In this document: positions 36,841 to 49,429 of the stretch, one piece after another
Numbering within the stretch: the stretch's first letter is position 1
How the letters are laid out: the number at the start of each line of letters is the position of its first letter
Assembly (NCBI RefSeq): GCF_008831285.2
Contig: NC_045150.1
Span: 7,390,001-7,454,000, forward strand
Direction of reading: 5' to 3'
Length of the DNA stretch: 64,000 nucleotides
Source: Nymphaea colorata
Taxonomy: Eukaryota; Streptophyta; Magnoliopsida; Nymphaeales; Nymphaeaceae
Program-made: the position numbers and the translations under genes
The notes under the pieces: generated by a model
Database searches by the model: none
The model's input: only the letters and a program-made list of their open reading frames with translations
What the model was told of the DNA's origin: nothing

Positions 36841-39325
36841 CTACCTATCATCAGCATCGGAACTCAAAGTAGCAGCCTTCAAAAATTCAATTGTATGAGT
36901 CATCTAGCCCTCTAAGACAAAAATATAACTCTTGTTATCAATCTCATTGCTAAGACTGATAAAAACCAGATTTCTCTATCATAAATTAACAGGCAGATAA
37001 TAAATGCTCTAAGTAACTATTTGAGTTGAATAGATGGTTCTTAAACACTAACTCCATGAGTAAAGTCTCAACTGGTGCAATCAGTATGGTTGTGGATCTG
37101 CTGCCCATACAGGCCGATATGTTGGAAATGCCTTTTATCATTAATTAAATTTAAATAGTTTTTTTTTTATTCAGAAAATGGGCTGATATGAACCAATATG
37201 TGAGTAAGATCGTTTGTGTAACCTAACCTTGTAAAATATGGCTCATTGATTAGTATGAAAAACATATTAAACCGTCATTTTCAGGTTTAAATGTGCTTCT
37301 TCGAAGCAATTCAAAAAATTAGTGGCCCTTATAACACCAAAATAGTTATTGCAAAATCAAGAGTTACTATAGAATCAACTTGAACAAGAAGATGTTTTAT
37401 GATAAGTAAATTGTGATAAACACATTAGAGATTCAGTTTAACTAAAGTTTATTGTCTTCATGTGTGAAATTTGAGCTTTCCACTTTCACCTATGGAATAT
37501 GCCAATTTCTTCATTCAACATTCAACAGTTCTTCTCTTTTAGAAAAAAAAAAAACACAAAAAAAAACAAAAATCTGTGCACTGTTTTGCCCCAAAAGCTT
37601 ATGGATAGGCGACCGTTGCGCCACAGGGGCCAAAGAAAGTAAGCCCGTGACAGTGCAGCCCATAGATTGTGGTAGATTCATTAAGCTTCAATCCGACCTC
37701 ACCTTAATTGGATTCAACTTAAACTTACGAGATTTGTATTTAGTTATTGTTCTTTAAAACCAAATTGGGATCTGACTACCATAATAACCAGGGACAGAGC
37801 CAGAATTTTTTTCACAGGCGGGCCAAATGGGGACTATGTTTTGTGGGTTGGATTTAGGTAGGGCAAAACTGAACTACCATTCAAAAAATACATGAAAGAA
37901 AAAAAAAAAAATCAATTTTTACATTTTTTTTTTCATTTGGTTGGGGTGGGGCCATGGCCATGTACATCTAATTGGCGATATATTTATCGGATCCCAGTTG
38001 GGTAATGGACTTGGATCCACATTCGGTTATGAAAAAAACTTGTAGAACATGCTCAGTAATCAAGTCCTGATTTAACATGAAGTCATATTTGCAAAGAGAT
38101 ACATCCAATCATATTCGTTAATCATATTTGAAGAAAACCACATACTTCCTATCCCCGCAGCAAATCTATCCAAACCATGCTTTGGTCATGGGGTTCATAC
38201 TTTGGAATCTAACCAACACTTCATCTGTCGTTTTATTCATCACCATAGTGCATAAAATAAATCAAATAGCTGGTATTTGATCTTGAATGAGAAACTCATG
38301 ATCAAGCTGGGTTGATTCTGATTTCTCTATATCCCATGGTTCGCTGGTATTTGATCTTGAATGATTATCAGTTCATCCAAAATATACCACAATTCGGAAG
38401 CAAAAATGATCCACGTTAGAATAATTTAAGATCAAATTCTTCTTTCTACATATATTCCAAAGTTTTCCATGACCGAGAATTTCATTTGTGAACGAAGTCG
38501 GATGCATGGCCGCCGTCCTTTCCTCCTCTACCACATCTTGATTTTCGTCCACCTTCTCAATTCTTGATCCAATGAATTTCACCAGCAGATGGTGTCCTAG
38601 TCGAGTTCTCTGTTGCGTATGTCTAAGAGAAACAGTTTCTGCATAAAATCTTAGTAAATAAAACAACTGTTTGTTGATGCTTGATATTAAATGGGATAAC
38701 GCTATTGAAGTATTGAGAAAAATGTTTGAATTTTTTGACAATTTGTAAAAAATGTATTAAATTGTTATTCAGACGCTGTGGTGTTTATAAAACAACATAC
38801 GTACATTTTTTTTTGTCTTGGCCTCGTTATAAGGAATGGGGCTTCAATTATTTTCGTATTTTAAGGTCTATTAATTAAATTAAAAGGTAAAGGTATACCA
38901 AGTATTGATCTAGATCAAATCACGATAGGACATTTTCCAGACTTGAGTGAAGATCAGAAACTTGCTAACTAAAGTATCACAAATCTAAAAGAATATATTA
39001 TAAAAACTAAACTGCCGATTAAACTTTCACCAACCCATCAATTCAATTAGCTAAATTCAACCAAAAAAATGGTGCAGCGACACATGCTTGTTCATGGCTA
39101 CGCTAACTGCACTTTGAGTGCTGTGTGACGGAAATGACGTCATTGTTGAAAAATCGAACCGGATCCCTGGAGATATGTATCTTAGAACTGCCTTCCCGTT
39201 TCCGAAACTGACTCGGGCCTTTTCTTTGGGGAGGCTTCGTGAAGACCATCCATCGTTCCGGTGAGATTGGGAAGAAAAGGAGAAGAGGAAAGGACAAGGT
39301 CCGGGAGAAGTGGGGAGGAAGAGAG

Positions 39326-42300
39326 ATGGGTGTCATGGAGAGACTGAAGGTATTCGTTGTTCAGGAGCCCGTCGTGGCCGCCTCTTGCTTGATTGCCGGA
39401 GTTGGTAAGTTTCTCTCTCTCTCTCTCATTATAAGACTTATATGATCTTAGAAGATCGTACTTGGGTGATTTTGGGGGTTCTCTTGTCCACATTGGTAAC
39501 TCGCGTTTCGGCGGAAGGATAGATTGAGTTTTGCAGAAAACGGTGAACTGGTAAATCGTTATTCTTTCTTTGAGGGTTTAATTCATCTTATTTTTATCTT
39601 GTTCCTTGTTCCTGTCTATGCTGAGTGGTAGTTTTGGATTCTTCATCTGTTTAAATTGTATGTGTTGGGTAAGGATCACATGCATCATTTTATGCCTGGA
39701 ACGAGCGCTCCATCCATTTTCGTGCGTTAAATTATTCTGGGTGTGTCCGCTTTGGTTGCTCTGTTACCGCCTCCCTGCCTTTGCTCTTCTCATCTTTTGG
39801 GTTATAATTTGGGGGGAAGATGATGCATAACTGTTCTTGATTCACTTCTTATATTGGTATAGTGAAAGAGAAAGGATTCATTCAATTCAACGTAGGGATC
39901 AGGGATACTCCAATTTGTTTCCGTTTTATCTCCCAGTAGTATAACATTATTTTCTTTTGATAGTCAAGTGGGGTATATCTTTATTATCTTTCCTGCGCAA
40001 GGAAAATCATGTCATTGAATTGCTGCAAATTAAGTGATTCATTAGAAGCTTTGCACTACCCACACTATTTAACATGTTCAGCAACCATGTGTTGCAGCTC
40101 TTTCCTTTTGATATGCTGCGACCAGGGGATATCTCATGAATTTTTGGTAACAAGGCATTCGAATACAGGAGCTGACAAACATGTCCTACGCTAGACATAG
40201 CAACATGAAGCCAAAGCTCTGACCATACCAAATGTTTTCATACTTTAGAATGGAGGATTTGGATTTGAACCTTACTTGCTTAATCGCCAGTGTAGTAACC
40301 TTAATTTTTCTACTAGAAACAAAAATAATTTTGAAATGTTTTGTGTTTAATTGGCCTAATTTGCTAGGCCACTTTGGTTGTTCTATTGCCCAAGTCTCAT
40401 ATGTCCGTCTGGTCATGATAGATTTGCATGAATGTGGCTGTTGTATCAGTTGTTTGCATAATGAAATTTTGTTGGTTTGCTAATTGTTTTGCTCCTCATT
40501 ATGGTTATCGTTAGGGCTGTTTTTCCTTTTATGTAGTCAACGTCTATCATAAACAATTATTTTGTTTATATCAAGTCTAAATTTGCAAACCTTGATGTTA
40601 AGCACAAACTACTAATGCTAAAATATTCTAAAATTTATTCTCATCATAAAGTCCCAGTCACTACATTTAATGATCACTACATTTAATGATCAGAGAAGGG
40701 TTTCTAGTCCTCAGGATCTAGGTCAATTAGAGGAGTTGAGAACCATTTACGGCTAATGGTTTAACTATTGGCCCTGGAGTTTATCCAGTTGAAGCATTTC
40801 TTCTTCTGATAACCACAAGCTAGATCCTCTTGACACAATTGAGCTAGTACCTTTATCCTGAATATGGGCCACCTTGATCCTTTCGATTTATATGAAAGTA
40901 TGATATAAGTGGTATGCTTGGAATCAATCATTTGCAATTGAGGGGAAGGTACTGTCATTTTGAATTGTCCAAGGTAGGCATCATAATTTCCATAACGTCT
41001 TGATCAAACGAATGGAGCTGGTTCTTCTTGAGCCATTTTTCACTAGCTCCACGTCCAAATGTTTCTTTCTGCCTTTGCCTTGAATCACCTTGTGTACTAT
41101 ATTACCATGTTGTCCAAATTCTTGTGCCATTTATATAGTCATCAAGCAACATTAAAAGTTGGACCCTCAATTTGAATAATCAAGTGGACCTTCTCTATGT
41201 TCTGTATTTTTTATAGTCCACAATCTTTTATTTTTCCTGTTCACACTACACAAATTTTTGAAGTGTACCTATGTTTACTTTCTTTATTAAAGGAAGATTC
41301 ACATTTACCTGTCCAACCATCTTGGACTGACTGGATCATCTCTTTTTAAGCTCTCAATTGTAACAAACCAACCAAAACTAAATTGAGTGCTTGATATGTC
41401 AGATCTCAACAAGCCCCATACTCACCTTTGGTTTGTACCCTAAAAGGGTTGTGAACCAGGACAACTGAATGACACATAGGTATATGAGCTTCTGCAGGTT
41501 TTTCCAAATTTAAATTTTTGGACTATTTTCAAATCGTAATCTACACACTTGGGTGTTAAAAACCTACTTCAAAGCCCTCGGAACAGAGCTGGATGTGAAA
41601 TAACTCCTCGCAAACATTAGTTTTTGTCCTTGAAGTAGCTTACTTTCTCGTGATCTTGGACATGGGCTTACATACCCTTCTTCCAAATTTTCTGTTTACA
41701 AGAATTAGAGAACATTGACTCCTCCCAACTAATCCCCTTAACTTTAATATTAGATCCCATCCCTTTTTATGGTTAAGACGTGTTTCATCATCTCAGTGTT
41801 TCTTCATGCAGGTCTAAACATGTAATTTTACAACTTCAAACAAGTCTCAAATATTGTATGTTGTGGTCCCATTTTCCTTCATCTTGCAAAATAGTGTTTT
41901 AAATGAAATTAAATGGTTTCAAAGGAAGTATCTTGTACTGGATTTTAGAAAAAGAAATAGTCGCTTGAAACAACTAAGACTGTATCTTGTAGTGCATTGT
42001 TTTTGTATAGGCCAAGCTGGGGTTGGGAAGACGCCTGCTAGTCTATGCCATGGGATGCACCTTGGCTGTTGAACCCTTAACTTCCTTTGACTTCAAGACC
42101 TTAAGTCTAAAGTCTAAACCACTAGCTACGTAAGTGGAGTTTTTGTTGGTTGGTTTCTGCTCGAGTTTTAAAAACACAAATCTAGCATGTCTTCTTAAAG
42201 TTCAGAAAACTATTAACCCCTTCCAGCCATCGTACCCAGCGTTTCAGGTGTGAACAAAGAGCATGCAATTTTTTATCTGTTCTTCTTAGTTCCTGTCATG

Positions 42301-43455
42301 TAATCCAGGTGTTTGGATGTGTGTGATATCCCCAGTTTGAGGTTGTGCGTTACTGTTTACTTTGGTCGCTTGGAGAACTATTATATATGTATATCTTCAT
42401 ATAAGGATCATCTGACTGTACAATGAATGAATTTCAGAAGTCATTTTTACTTTGAGAAATGCTCGTGCATCTGATGTATTTGGTTGTTTTGTGTAGTTCT
42501 CCATCTTCTCTAGAAGATACTAGAAAAGAATCTTTTTTTACTTTTAGGCCTGCTGGAAATGTTCATAAATTTTGAGAACGGAACAATAACATAATTGTTC
42601 CTTTGAATCAATTTTCATGAAGACGCTTACGTTAGTGTTCTCTCATGTAATTTACAGGCTTATTTCTCCCAGCTGTTGTCAGGCCTATCCTGGACTCCAT
42701 GGAGACATCAAAACAAGTTCCTCAGCCGGCTTTGAGGGATGTATGTCTCTATCCTGATTGACGCTTAAGTTTTTCATCTCTTCTATGGCATGTTACTTTG
42801 TTTTGGAGTGTGATGCACTGATGCTTATATTAGTACAAGATTCATGTCTCATGGCCTAACGGCTTGTCCAGCTATGCACACATATCTTGTTGATGGAATA
42901 TCATAGTTGATGGAGTTCGAAGTAATTTTGGAAGAAAACCATAATTTCTCATGCTTATCAACCAACATGAGGTTATTTAGATATGAATGACCCCTTGGTT
43001 TGTCTCTGAAGAGTTACTAGATTAATGACAGGTATACACTAGTGTCTTGTCTGTTATGTTGCATGGACACAGACATGGTGTTCACAGTCAGACATCGGTA
43101 CAATTGTCAGACACAGTGAAAGCCATAAAAAATTACCCATTTGCACTGACCTATATATATACATAAAGTTTTACAAGAAAAAATTGACAAAATACTAATT
43201 TAAGATCTTTTATATATAATTAACTAACCATGTAATAGCTTTGTTTGTTCACATTTTTATTTTTTTATATTAAGGTTGCTTTAGTCTAATGATTAAATGA
43301 AATAAAGTTTTTCAGAAAATTGTTTTTAAAAGACGAGGTCTTCTCATCTTTTTACAGGATGACAGACCCCTATCAGGGATGACAGGGGGTGTAGAGAGAG
43401 AACCGATGTCCTTTTGAAAAGGACGACAGACCCCCTGTTGTCCTTTAGGAGCTGT

Positions 43456-43494
<39 letters not shown>

Positions 43495-44190
43495 AATGAG
43501 AAGAAAAGAAATGGGGACGTGAGGGGGGAAAAGGAAAAAGGAAGAGCGATAAAAGCGATAGGGCTGCTGGACAGTATTATGGTTCAAAAATAGAGTTTCA
43601 GAAGTGTCGACGAATGTCAGTATTGGACACGGCCGGACACACACTTCATATTTTGAAGTGTCCATGCAACATAGCTTGTCTGCCTGGCTGATACTAGCTT
43701 CAGCATTTCTTGGCTGGAAAAATATGCCTAGGTCACTGCTCAAAAATTTTCCTTGGTGATCCAGCTTCTGGCTGTCTTGTCATATTGACCTTTTCTAAAA
43801 TATATCTGATTAGCAGGTTTCATTTACAGTTTTCACAGGTCAATGTAACTTGAAACTCTTTTTGAAGTGCTTGCTTAGTGTAAAATAAAATGCCAACATG
43901 GAACTACTTGCTTGATGGACGATCTGCTTGATTCTCTCCATTTTCTAATTGTACACTGGAGTGTCTCCGAAACCCATTCTAGCATCGACTTTTGGTTGCC
44001 AAAATTTCCACACGTCAATTTAACTTGAACTCTTTGGTGAAGGACTTGCGTCATCTAAAATAAACAGAATACAACTTTGTGCTTGACAGCTAGATGATCT
44101 GCCTGATTCTCCTGATTTCTAATGATTGTACTGACTCTGTGTTTTTATCAACCACAGGTTGTTGCTGGAATGACTGGAAAAAAACCGTGA
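39326..44190 (+). CDS. NDUFA3: Mitochondrial complex I accessory subunit, B9/NDUFA3-like, 3 exons
   Basis: Exons 39326-39404, 42658-42740 and 44158-44190 splice in phase to 64 residues. The protein starts MGVMERLKVFVVQEPVVAA, has one hydrophobic helix (about residues 16-37), then RPILDSMETSKQVPQPAL, and ends VVAGMTGKKP. Small plant proteins of this length and sequence are known to me as the B9 (NDUFA3-type) subunit of the membrane arm of NADH:ubiquinone oxidoreductase. The mammalian relative shares the EPV motif before its helix. A second in-frame ATG lies three codons in, so either Met could be the start. An in-frame ATG at 39239 would add 29 Arg/Lys-rich residues and is probably leader. Introns are 3.25 and 1.42 kb, large for a 195-base coding sequence; intron 2 holds a MITE. 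That it is a real gene is near certain; the subunit name is less sure. Confidence 0.82.
43054..43674. mobile_element. hAT-like MITE, TATGTTGCATGGACAC ends, 8-bp target duplication
   Basis: A 621-bp element in intron 2 of the complex I subunit gene. The left end TTATGTTGCATGGACAC and the right end (reverse complement CTATGTTGCATGGACAC) differ only at the first base. Both flanks are CTTGTCTG (43046-43053 and 43675-43682). Subterminal GACA/GTGT words repeat near both ends, and a GA microsatellite (43462-43491) has grown inside. No transposase is encoded. Confidence 0.85.
43462..43491. repeat. GA microsatellite inside the intronic MITE
   Basis: About 15 GA units within the 43054-43674 element. 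Confidence 0.95.
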
Positions 44191-45515
44191 AGAATGGCTA
44201 GAATATCATCTGCTGCTGGACATTTTTTGCTCCTCACTTGCAATAATTGTTTTTCTCTTTCCTGTTATGCTTGATTGGGAACTCAGCGTTACTAGAGATT
44301 TGATATCTCCATTCAGGAATATAGAACTCCGTATGCAACTTATTGTCTTTCTTATTGATCGTCTTACGTGATATGGGCATCTGTAATTTGTCACAACGGC
44401 GAAAGGCCCGTCTGCAAGAAACAACTGCTACACAAGGGAGAACAAACTTGTAGCGTGGATGGGAAATTAGATTTGCACTGACCCGTTGTGCTGGAAATGG
44501 CAAAAAATTTCCTTTTGACGGTGACTTCTAATAATATTTCAGTGTTCAGTTGAAGACCGGTCGCCTTAGGCGTATTTAAGGTTGCCATCATGACATGAAT
44601 CATGGGTTCGCTCCATTACAGAAATCTAGGTGCATTGACTAGAAACTACTGAAGTGACGATTATAGAAAAGATAAAATTTTCTCTGGCTTCTTTTGTATT
44701 TAATCATCGGTGTGAGAAACTACTTTTCTTATTTGATTCCTGTAATTGGAAAATAGAATGAGTCCCGACTGGAAGGGATGTACACAGAATGAAAAACTGC
44801 CCCAAAAAAGGAGTCGCCTTCTCTTTATATTTGTTGGAGAAGAAGAGAAAGGGATGTAACCAGAATGGATTTTGGCTGAGATGTAGGCATTTGATGAATC
44901 TGACCAAGCCAACAAAATCCATTATTACCAGGTCAGAGGGTTGGTTGGAATATGGACCTTTAGATTTGACAATTGCTGAGATCTTAAATGCATAGCTTTA
45001 AAAGGCCTTGATATGTTTCCTCTTAACCCCAGAATTGATCAATGATCATCTTTGATGGATGTTTTCTTCACTGCTATTCAGTAAATACTGTCTCATCGTT
45101 TACCTCAATAAACAGTAACCTGGCAAATGCTTAACAGGCTATTGGATACCAACCAGATCTCTCCACCCCTGATGATACATCACAGCTTTGCTGTGATTGG
45201 GAGGCATGATTTCTTTCAATACGTCATGATCATGTAAAAAAAAGTTGAGCTTCAAACACCTACTGATCACTAGGGGCCGCTTTATGTCACTATCGGAAAC
45301 GCCAAAACGTGTATGGTACCGGTAGCCGACTGTTTCACATTTACAAGTTGATAAATGCTTGTTAATGACCAAGAAAAGGAGACATCTACTAAGAAGACAT
45401 CTACCAACCAAAACAGCATGATACTTATAACCATTAGGTACAGAAAGGTGATAAACCATACGGCATCACGGCCAAAGAGAAAAAGTGAAAACGCTAACAA
45501 TATAAACATAACCCG
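44191..45515. other. Convergent 3' flanks, no gene seen
   Basis: Sequence between the plus-strand complex I subunit gene and the minus-strand DUF688-type gene. It is likely mostly 3' untranslated and spacer DNA. Confidence 0.6.
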
Positions 45516-47632
45516 TTACAATTTGTTGTATGATTTTTCCTGCTCATTGGCTTCAATAGATGGCAAGAGAAGAGGTGCGTGTGGCACTTTGGAATTGGTC
45601 GTCGCCTTCCTTCTCCTCGGGCTAACCATATGCTTGAAGCTCCCGTATATGCTTGCCTGAGACAAACAACCAATCCTAATTTTTATACCAAAATGAAAGC
45701 AGAAAGAAAAACGAGTGAAAGAACGAAATCATCGGTACCATTCATCTATTTTTTAGTACTGCTGGTGAAAGGTACGCAGGTTCCACCAACTTTACTCAAA
45801 TTTTACCTTTCAAAGGTCGAGTTTACGGGTAAGTTGATCATCGGCAGGAGCTCAGTCAGAAAATTCATGTGGGTGGCACTATGGTGCGCCGGACACGAAA
45901 TTTTGTGAAAAGACCACATTTTAGATTTAAAAATTAGATTCTAACATCTTTTACTAATCATCACAAGTTGAATAAGTAGCTGTTTGGGCTGTTCTACCTT
46001 GTCAAAATTTCCTACATTTCTCAGTCTCTCTATGCGCCAAGGACAGAGGCAGGTGTGAGCAATGTGTGGGCAATTGCCCACACATACCCACAAATTTTTT
46101 TATTTTTGGTATTTTAGGGAGAGTTTTCTTATTTACACGCAGGTTGCTTATCGTATCAGCCAATAATTATGGCCTGTTGGCCTGTACCACCTTTTCTTTG
46201 GATTTTGTGGATTCAAGAAATAAATTAAAATATCACGAATTAATTCTAAAAATAGAAAATTGAGAACTTATATCGACCTTGTATCGCATAAGTCAGGGAC
46301 TCATACATGTATGATGTATCGGCCGGACGATCTTGATAACATTGACACATACGACAAGAGATGTCCAGAACGTAGATGTATACGACCGAAAAACATGTGG
46401 AACCCGACAACAAGACATGAGCATAAAAGAACACGACTTTTCCTTTTTCCAATTTCCTAACTTTTGATATTTAATACATACCAAGTTTCATTTAAGTTAT
46501 AATATACAGCAAAACATAAAAAGATTGTATATTAGCTGCAAATTTCATGTCAGTGAGATCGGATTCCTTTAATTAGCATCTGGGTTTTGCAGTCACAGAG
46601 ATTTGGTCGCCCCTTCTCCCATTCTAGGTACCGTGCTTTCCCCTTGTAATAAACACGAAGAAAAAAATTTAACTCAGTTACTCTTAAATTTGTACAGCTA
46701 TCTCACCAGCCGATTCATTTAAGCCTTTAATTCGTTTCTGATAAGAACTTGTGTTGTGAGACATGAAAGATCTCTCTATTATATCATGGATTCGTTTCAA
46801 GTATTCAAATGAAGAAGGGGTCAAGAATCCCAAAACACAGATACAGAGGAGAAGCAAGCAGAATTATTCAACAGAGACAGAGAGGGAGTGGGAAATGTTT
46901 ATGAGTACGTACCACAAACTGAGAAGCGGTGAAGCTGCGTTTTCTCGAGAACCTTGTGATCTTAGCCTTGTTACCACCATCATTTTCACCAGCAGCAGAA
47001 GCAGCAGCATCTCCACCACCACCCACCAACCGAAACCTTGCATCCTCGCCTCCTGCCGCTACCGCCGCCGCCTTCTCCCCCTTGCCGGCCCAATTCCGTC
47101 TCAGCCACAGACCCATCAACCACTGATCGATCCTCCCGCCGCCCTTACCGCCGCCCCCACGGCCACTGCCACAATCGAGCGCCTTGGCTCTCGATGCGCC
47201 ATATGGGTCTCCGTCCACGGCGGCAAACGCCGTGGGGGACTCGGCAGAGGGCCCTCCCTCGTAAGGATCAAGGAGGACGCTGGTTGGGGAGTTGTCATCG
47301 TCGAGGACGACGTCCCCTTGGCTGAAAGATGGAGCACGGAGGTTCTTCCTCTGGCTGTTGCTGCCGCCGCCGCTGCTGCTGTTGTTCATGAGTCTTGGCG
47401 GCAGATCGAGGACCAGGCAGCGCCTGGCGACGCTGCTGGCCCTGGCGACCCACGGCCTGGGCCGGCCGGGCTCCTCCTCCCACTGGAACGGCACCGAGAC
47501 TGGTGGGTGCAGTGGGGGCGTCACCATGCCCGCAGGAATGCTGCTTATTTCCATTAGCTTTTGGGTAGGGAGACTATAGATTGGAAGCCTTGGGGCGAAC
47601 TCAGGACCATGCTGCTTCCCATCTGCAGCCAT
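45516..47632 (-). CDS. DUF688-type plant protein, 2 exons
   Basis: Exon 1 (47632-46913) and exon 2 (45656-45516) join at a codon boundary (GTG then GCA) to give 286 residues. Near residue 50 is VSVPFQWEEEPGRPRPW, the VPFxWEEEPGKP motif that marks the plant DUF688 family. Exon 2 opens ASIYGSFKHMVSPRRRK, the short conserved basic segment usual near the C-terminus of such proteins. The middle is low complexity, rich in Gly, Ala and Ser, and probably disordered. ATG at 47632 is the first true Met in frame. An AT-rich TAATATAT box lies about 80 bases upstream on this strand. No catalytic motif or signal peptide is seen, and the family's function is not established. Exon 1 is GC-rich, which is why its complementary strand is also open for 264 codons. 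Confidence 0.85.
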
Positions 47633-48157
47633 GACTGCCTCCCTTCTCTCGCTCTCCAATTCTCAATGGTGAAGACTGAAGACAAGAGGCAATAAAAGGA
47701 AAGGAGTGAGATATATTAAGAAGGGCCGCAGTGAACGTGGATATGACGCTCCACACAGGCTCTTTACCTTCATAATTCCTCCGTGTCACGAGGAAGAGTG
47801 GGGAGAGAGCTTGTCCTTATTTTGTTATATTCAAGAGGCTTTGGAGAAAGCTCATGAAATTCCAAGGTTGGTGTCAATTAATGGCACTCCTCCTTGCATC
47901 TTTTGGAGAAAAACATCACATGTACTGAACTATAGAGCCATATAATGGTACAACATCCAACTGGATGAATATGTTAAAATCTGATATATATTACCACGTT
48001 CGTGGGTTAATCAAACACGGTAAAGACAGGGTTGGCCTGGGTCCTTTCACGCATGGGCCTCAAGTGTAGTAGATAGTCATCGAATATTTGTTATACCCCT
48101 CTCCGCAGTGACGGTAAATATAGTTAAAAATCATGTTTCATGTTCCATTAAATTTTT

Positions 48158-48215
48158 TTGACATTTTCATGTAGTTGAAGTTTAACTTGACATTTTCATG
48201 TAGTTGAAGTTTAAC
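48158..48215. repeat. 29-bp perfect tandem duplication
   Basis: TTGACATTTTCATGTAGTTG plus AAGTTTAAC occurs twice in a row without mismatch. Confidence 0.9.
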
Positions 48216-48254
48216 TAAAGAAACTGATATGGCATGAGAGGGGGTTTCTCATCG

Positions 48255-48446
48255 CCCGGCAAAATGCCAAAACTTCTACCCAATCCTTTATTTCTTAAGG
48301 TACATAGTCTACTTTTGGTGCTTCAGAATGTTGAGGCTTACACGTTGGTGCCCGGCAAAATGCCAAAACTTCTACCCAATCCTTTATTTTTTAAGGTACA
48401 TAGTCTACTTTTGGTGCTTCAGAATGTTGAGGCTTACACGTTGGTG
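48255..48446. repeat. 96-bp tandem duplication
   Basis: The unit starts CCCGGCAAAATGCCAAAACT and ends CTTACACGTTGGTG. The two copies differ at one or two bases, and the unit length is a multiple of three. Confidence 0.9.
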
Positions 48447-49332
48447 TCCTTTTTTTACAACATAGAGAATTGATGCTATGGGGATTTAAAATAAAAACCG
48501 ATCGCCTACCAGCTCTCAATCCTATTATTGTGCCAACTCTCTTGAAGATAATTGATAGGTCAAGTTGGGAGCAGACCTAGACCTACCCAGAGTGCTTGCT
48601 AGAGAAAGGTAAAATAAAATCAATAAAGTGTCCAAAAACAATAGGTACTAAACCTGTATTAAATTCTTACGGAATCATCTTCATTGTTGATTTGCCAGAA
48701 ATAAATGGTTCAAAGAAACATAAAGAGAAAAGTTGATCATTAATATTATATGACTAAAATATCTTATCTTCTTTTCCTCTTTGTTTTTTTTTTTCAACCT
48801 TCCATCTTAAAAAATCAACCACCTCATGAGTCTAGCACCTAAGGATTTTGTACGTACCTTTTAACCTTCAAATTTGGAAAGAATAATTATAGACATGTAG
48901 TCTCTATGCTTAAGAAACTGGGACTACAAAAAAAAACGGTTTTTTTCTAAATAAAAATAGAATTTAATAAGATGGAAAGGATCAAGAAATTTATATTCAA
49001 GGTCTTATACAACAAGTTTTGTTCGTTAGCAAACATGATTTTTTAATTCTTTTTTTTATAAATAATATAGGTATTAAACCAACACGTTAATTCTGCTTAA
49101 AATATATATGGGAAATTAGATACTGATGATTTCATATACACTACAGCACTACAATCCCTTCCATCTTTTTCATTATTAAATGCTAGGGAAAGAAAGCGCT
49201 GAATGAAAGGGAACTAAAACTTGACCAATATCTTCTAATCCTACCAATCTCCTTATTTTCACCTTATTAATTAATTTAGAATTAATGAAGAATAGAAATC
49301 ACAGTTGGTAGAATAGTGGTTGTTGGGACACA

Positions 49333-49335
<3 letters not shown>

Positions 49336-49425
<90 letters not shown>
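49336..49425. repeat. Long AT microsatellite (45 units)
   Basis: Ninety uninterrupted bases of AT, the longest simple repeat in the window. Runs like this form cruciforms and vary greatly in length. Confidence 0.95.

Positions 49426-49429
<4 letters not shown>

Larger units (their letters stand above)
28983..39325. other. Repeat-rich intergenic region
   Basis: Between the divergent ABIL and complex I subunit genes lies 10 kb without a recognisable exon. It contains the MITEs and tandem arrays listed. 33.06-33.48 kb is GC-richer (GCATGTGAGACGTTG, GGGCCTTTGTAGGCCCAC) and may be a retroelement piece, but I could not define ends. Confidence 0.6.

Noticed and set aside
37570-37630. Minus-strand TGGCGCAACGGTCGCC resembling a tRNA A box
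   Set aside because: No B box follows within a usable distance and no cloverleaf forms.
38373-38638. Minus-strand open frame with a TTTTATGCAG acceptor and RIEKVDENQDVVEEERTA
   Set aside because: It reads somewhat like protein but has no ATG, no partner exon in phase and no family I recognise. Kept out of the annotation.
43312-43743. 143-codon minus-strand open frame
   Set aside because: It lies inside the intronic MITE and runs through its GA microsatellite and terminal repeat.
46763-47557. 264-codon plus-strand open frame
   Set aside because: It is the complement of the GC-rich first exon of the DUF688-type gene. The minus strand carries the family motif and splices in phase to a conserved second exon; the plus-strand product is Pro/Arg/Ala low complexity.
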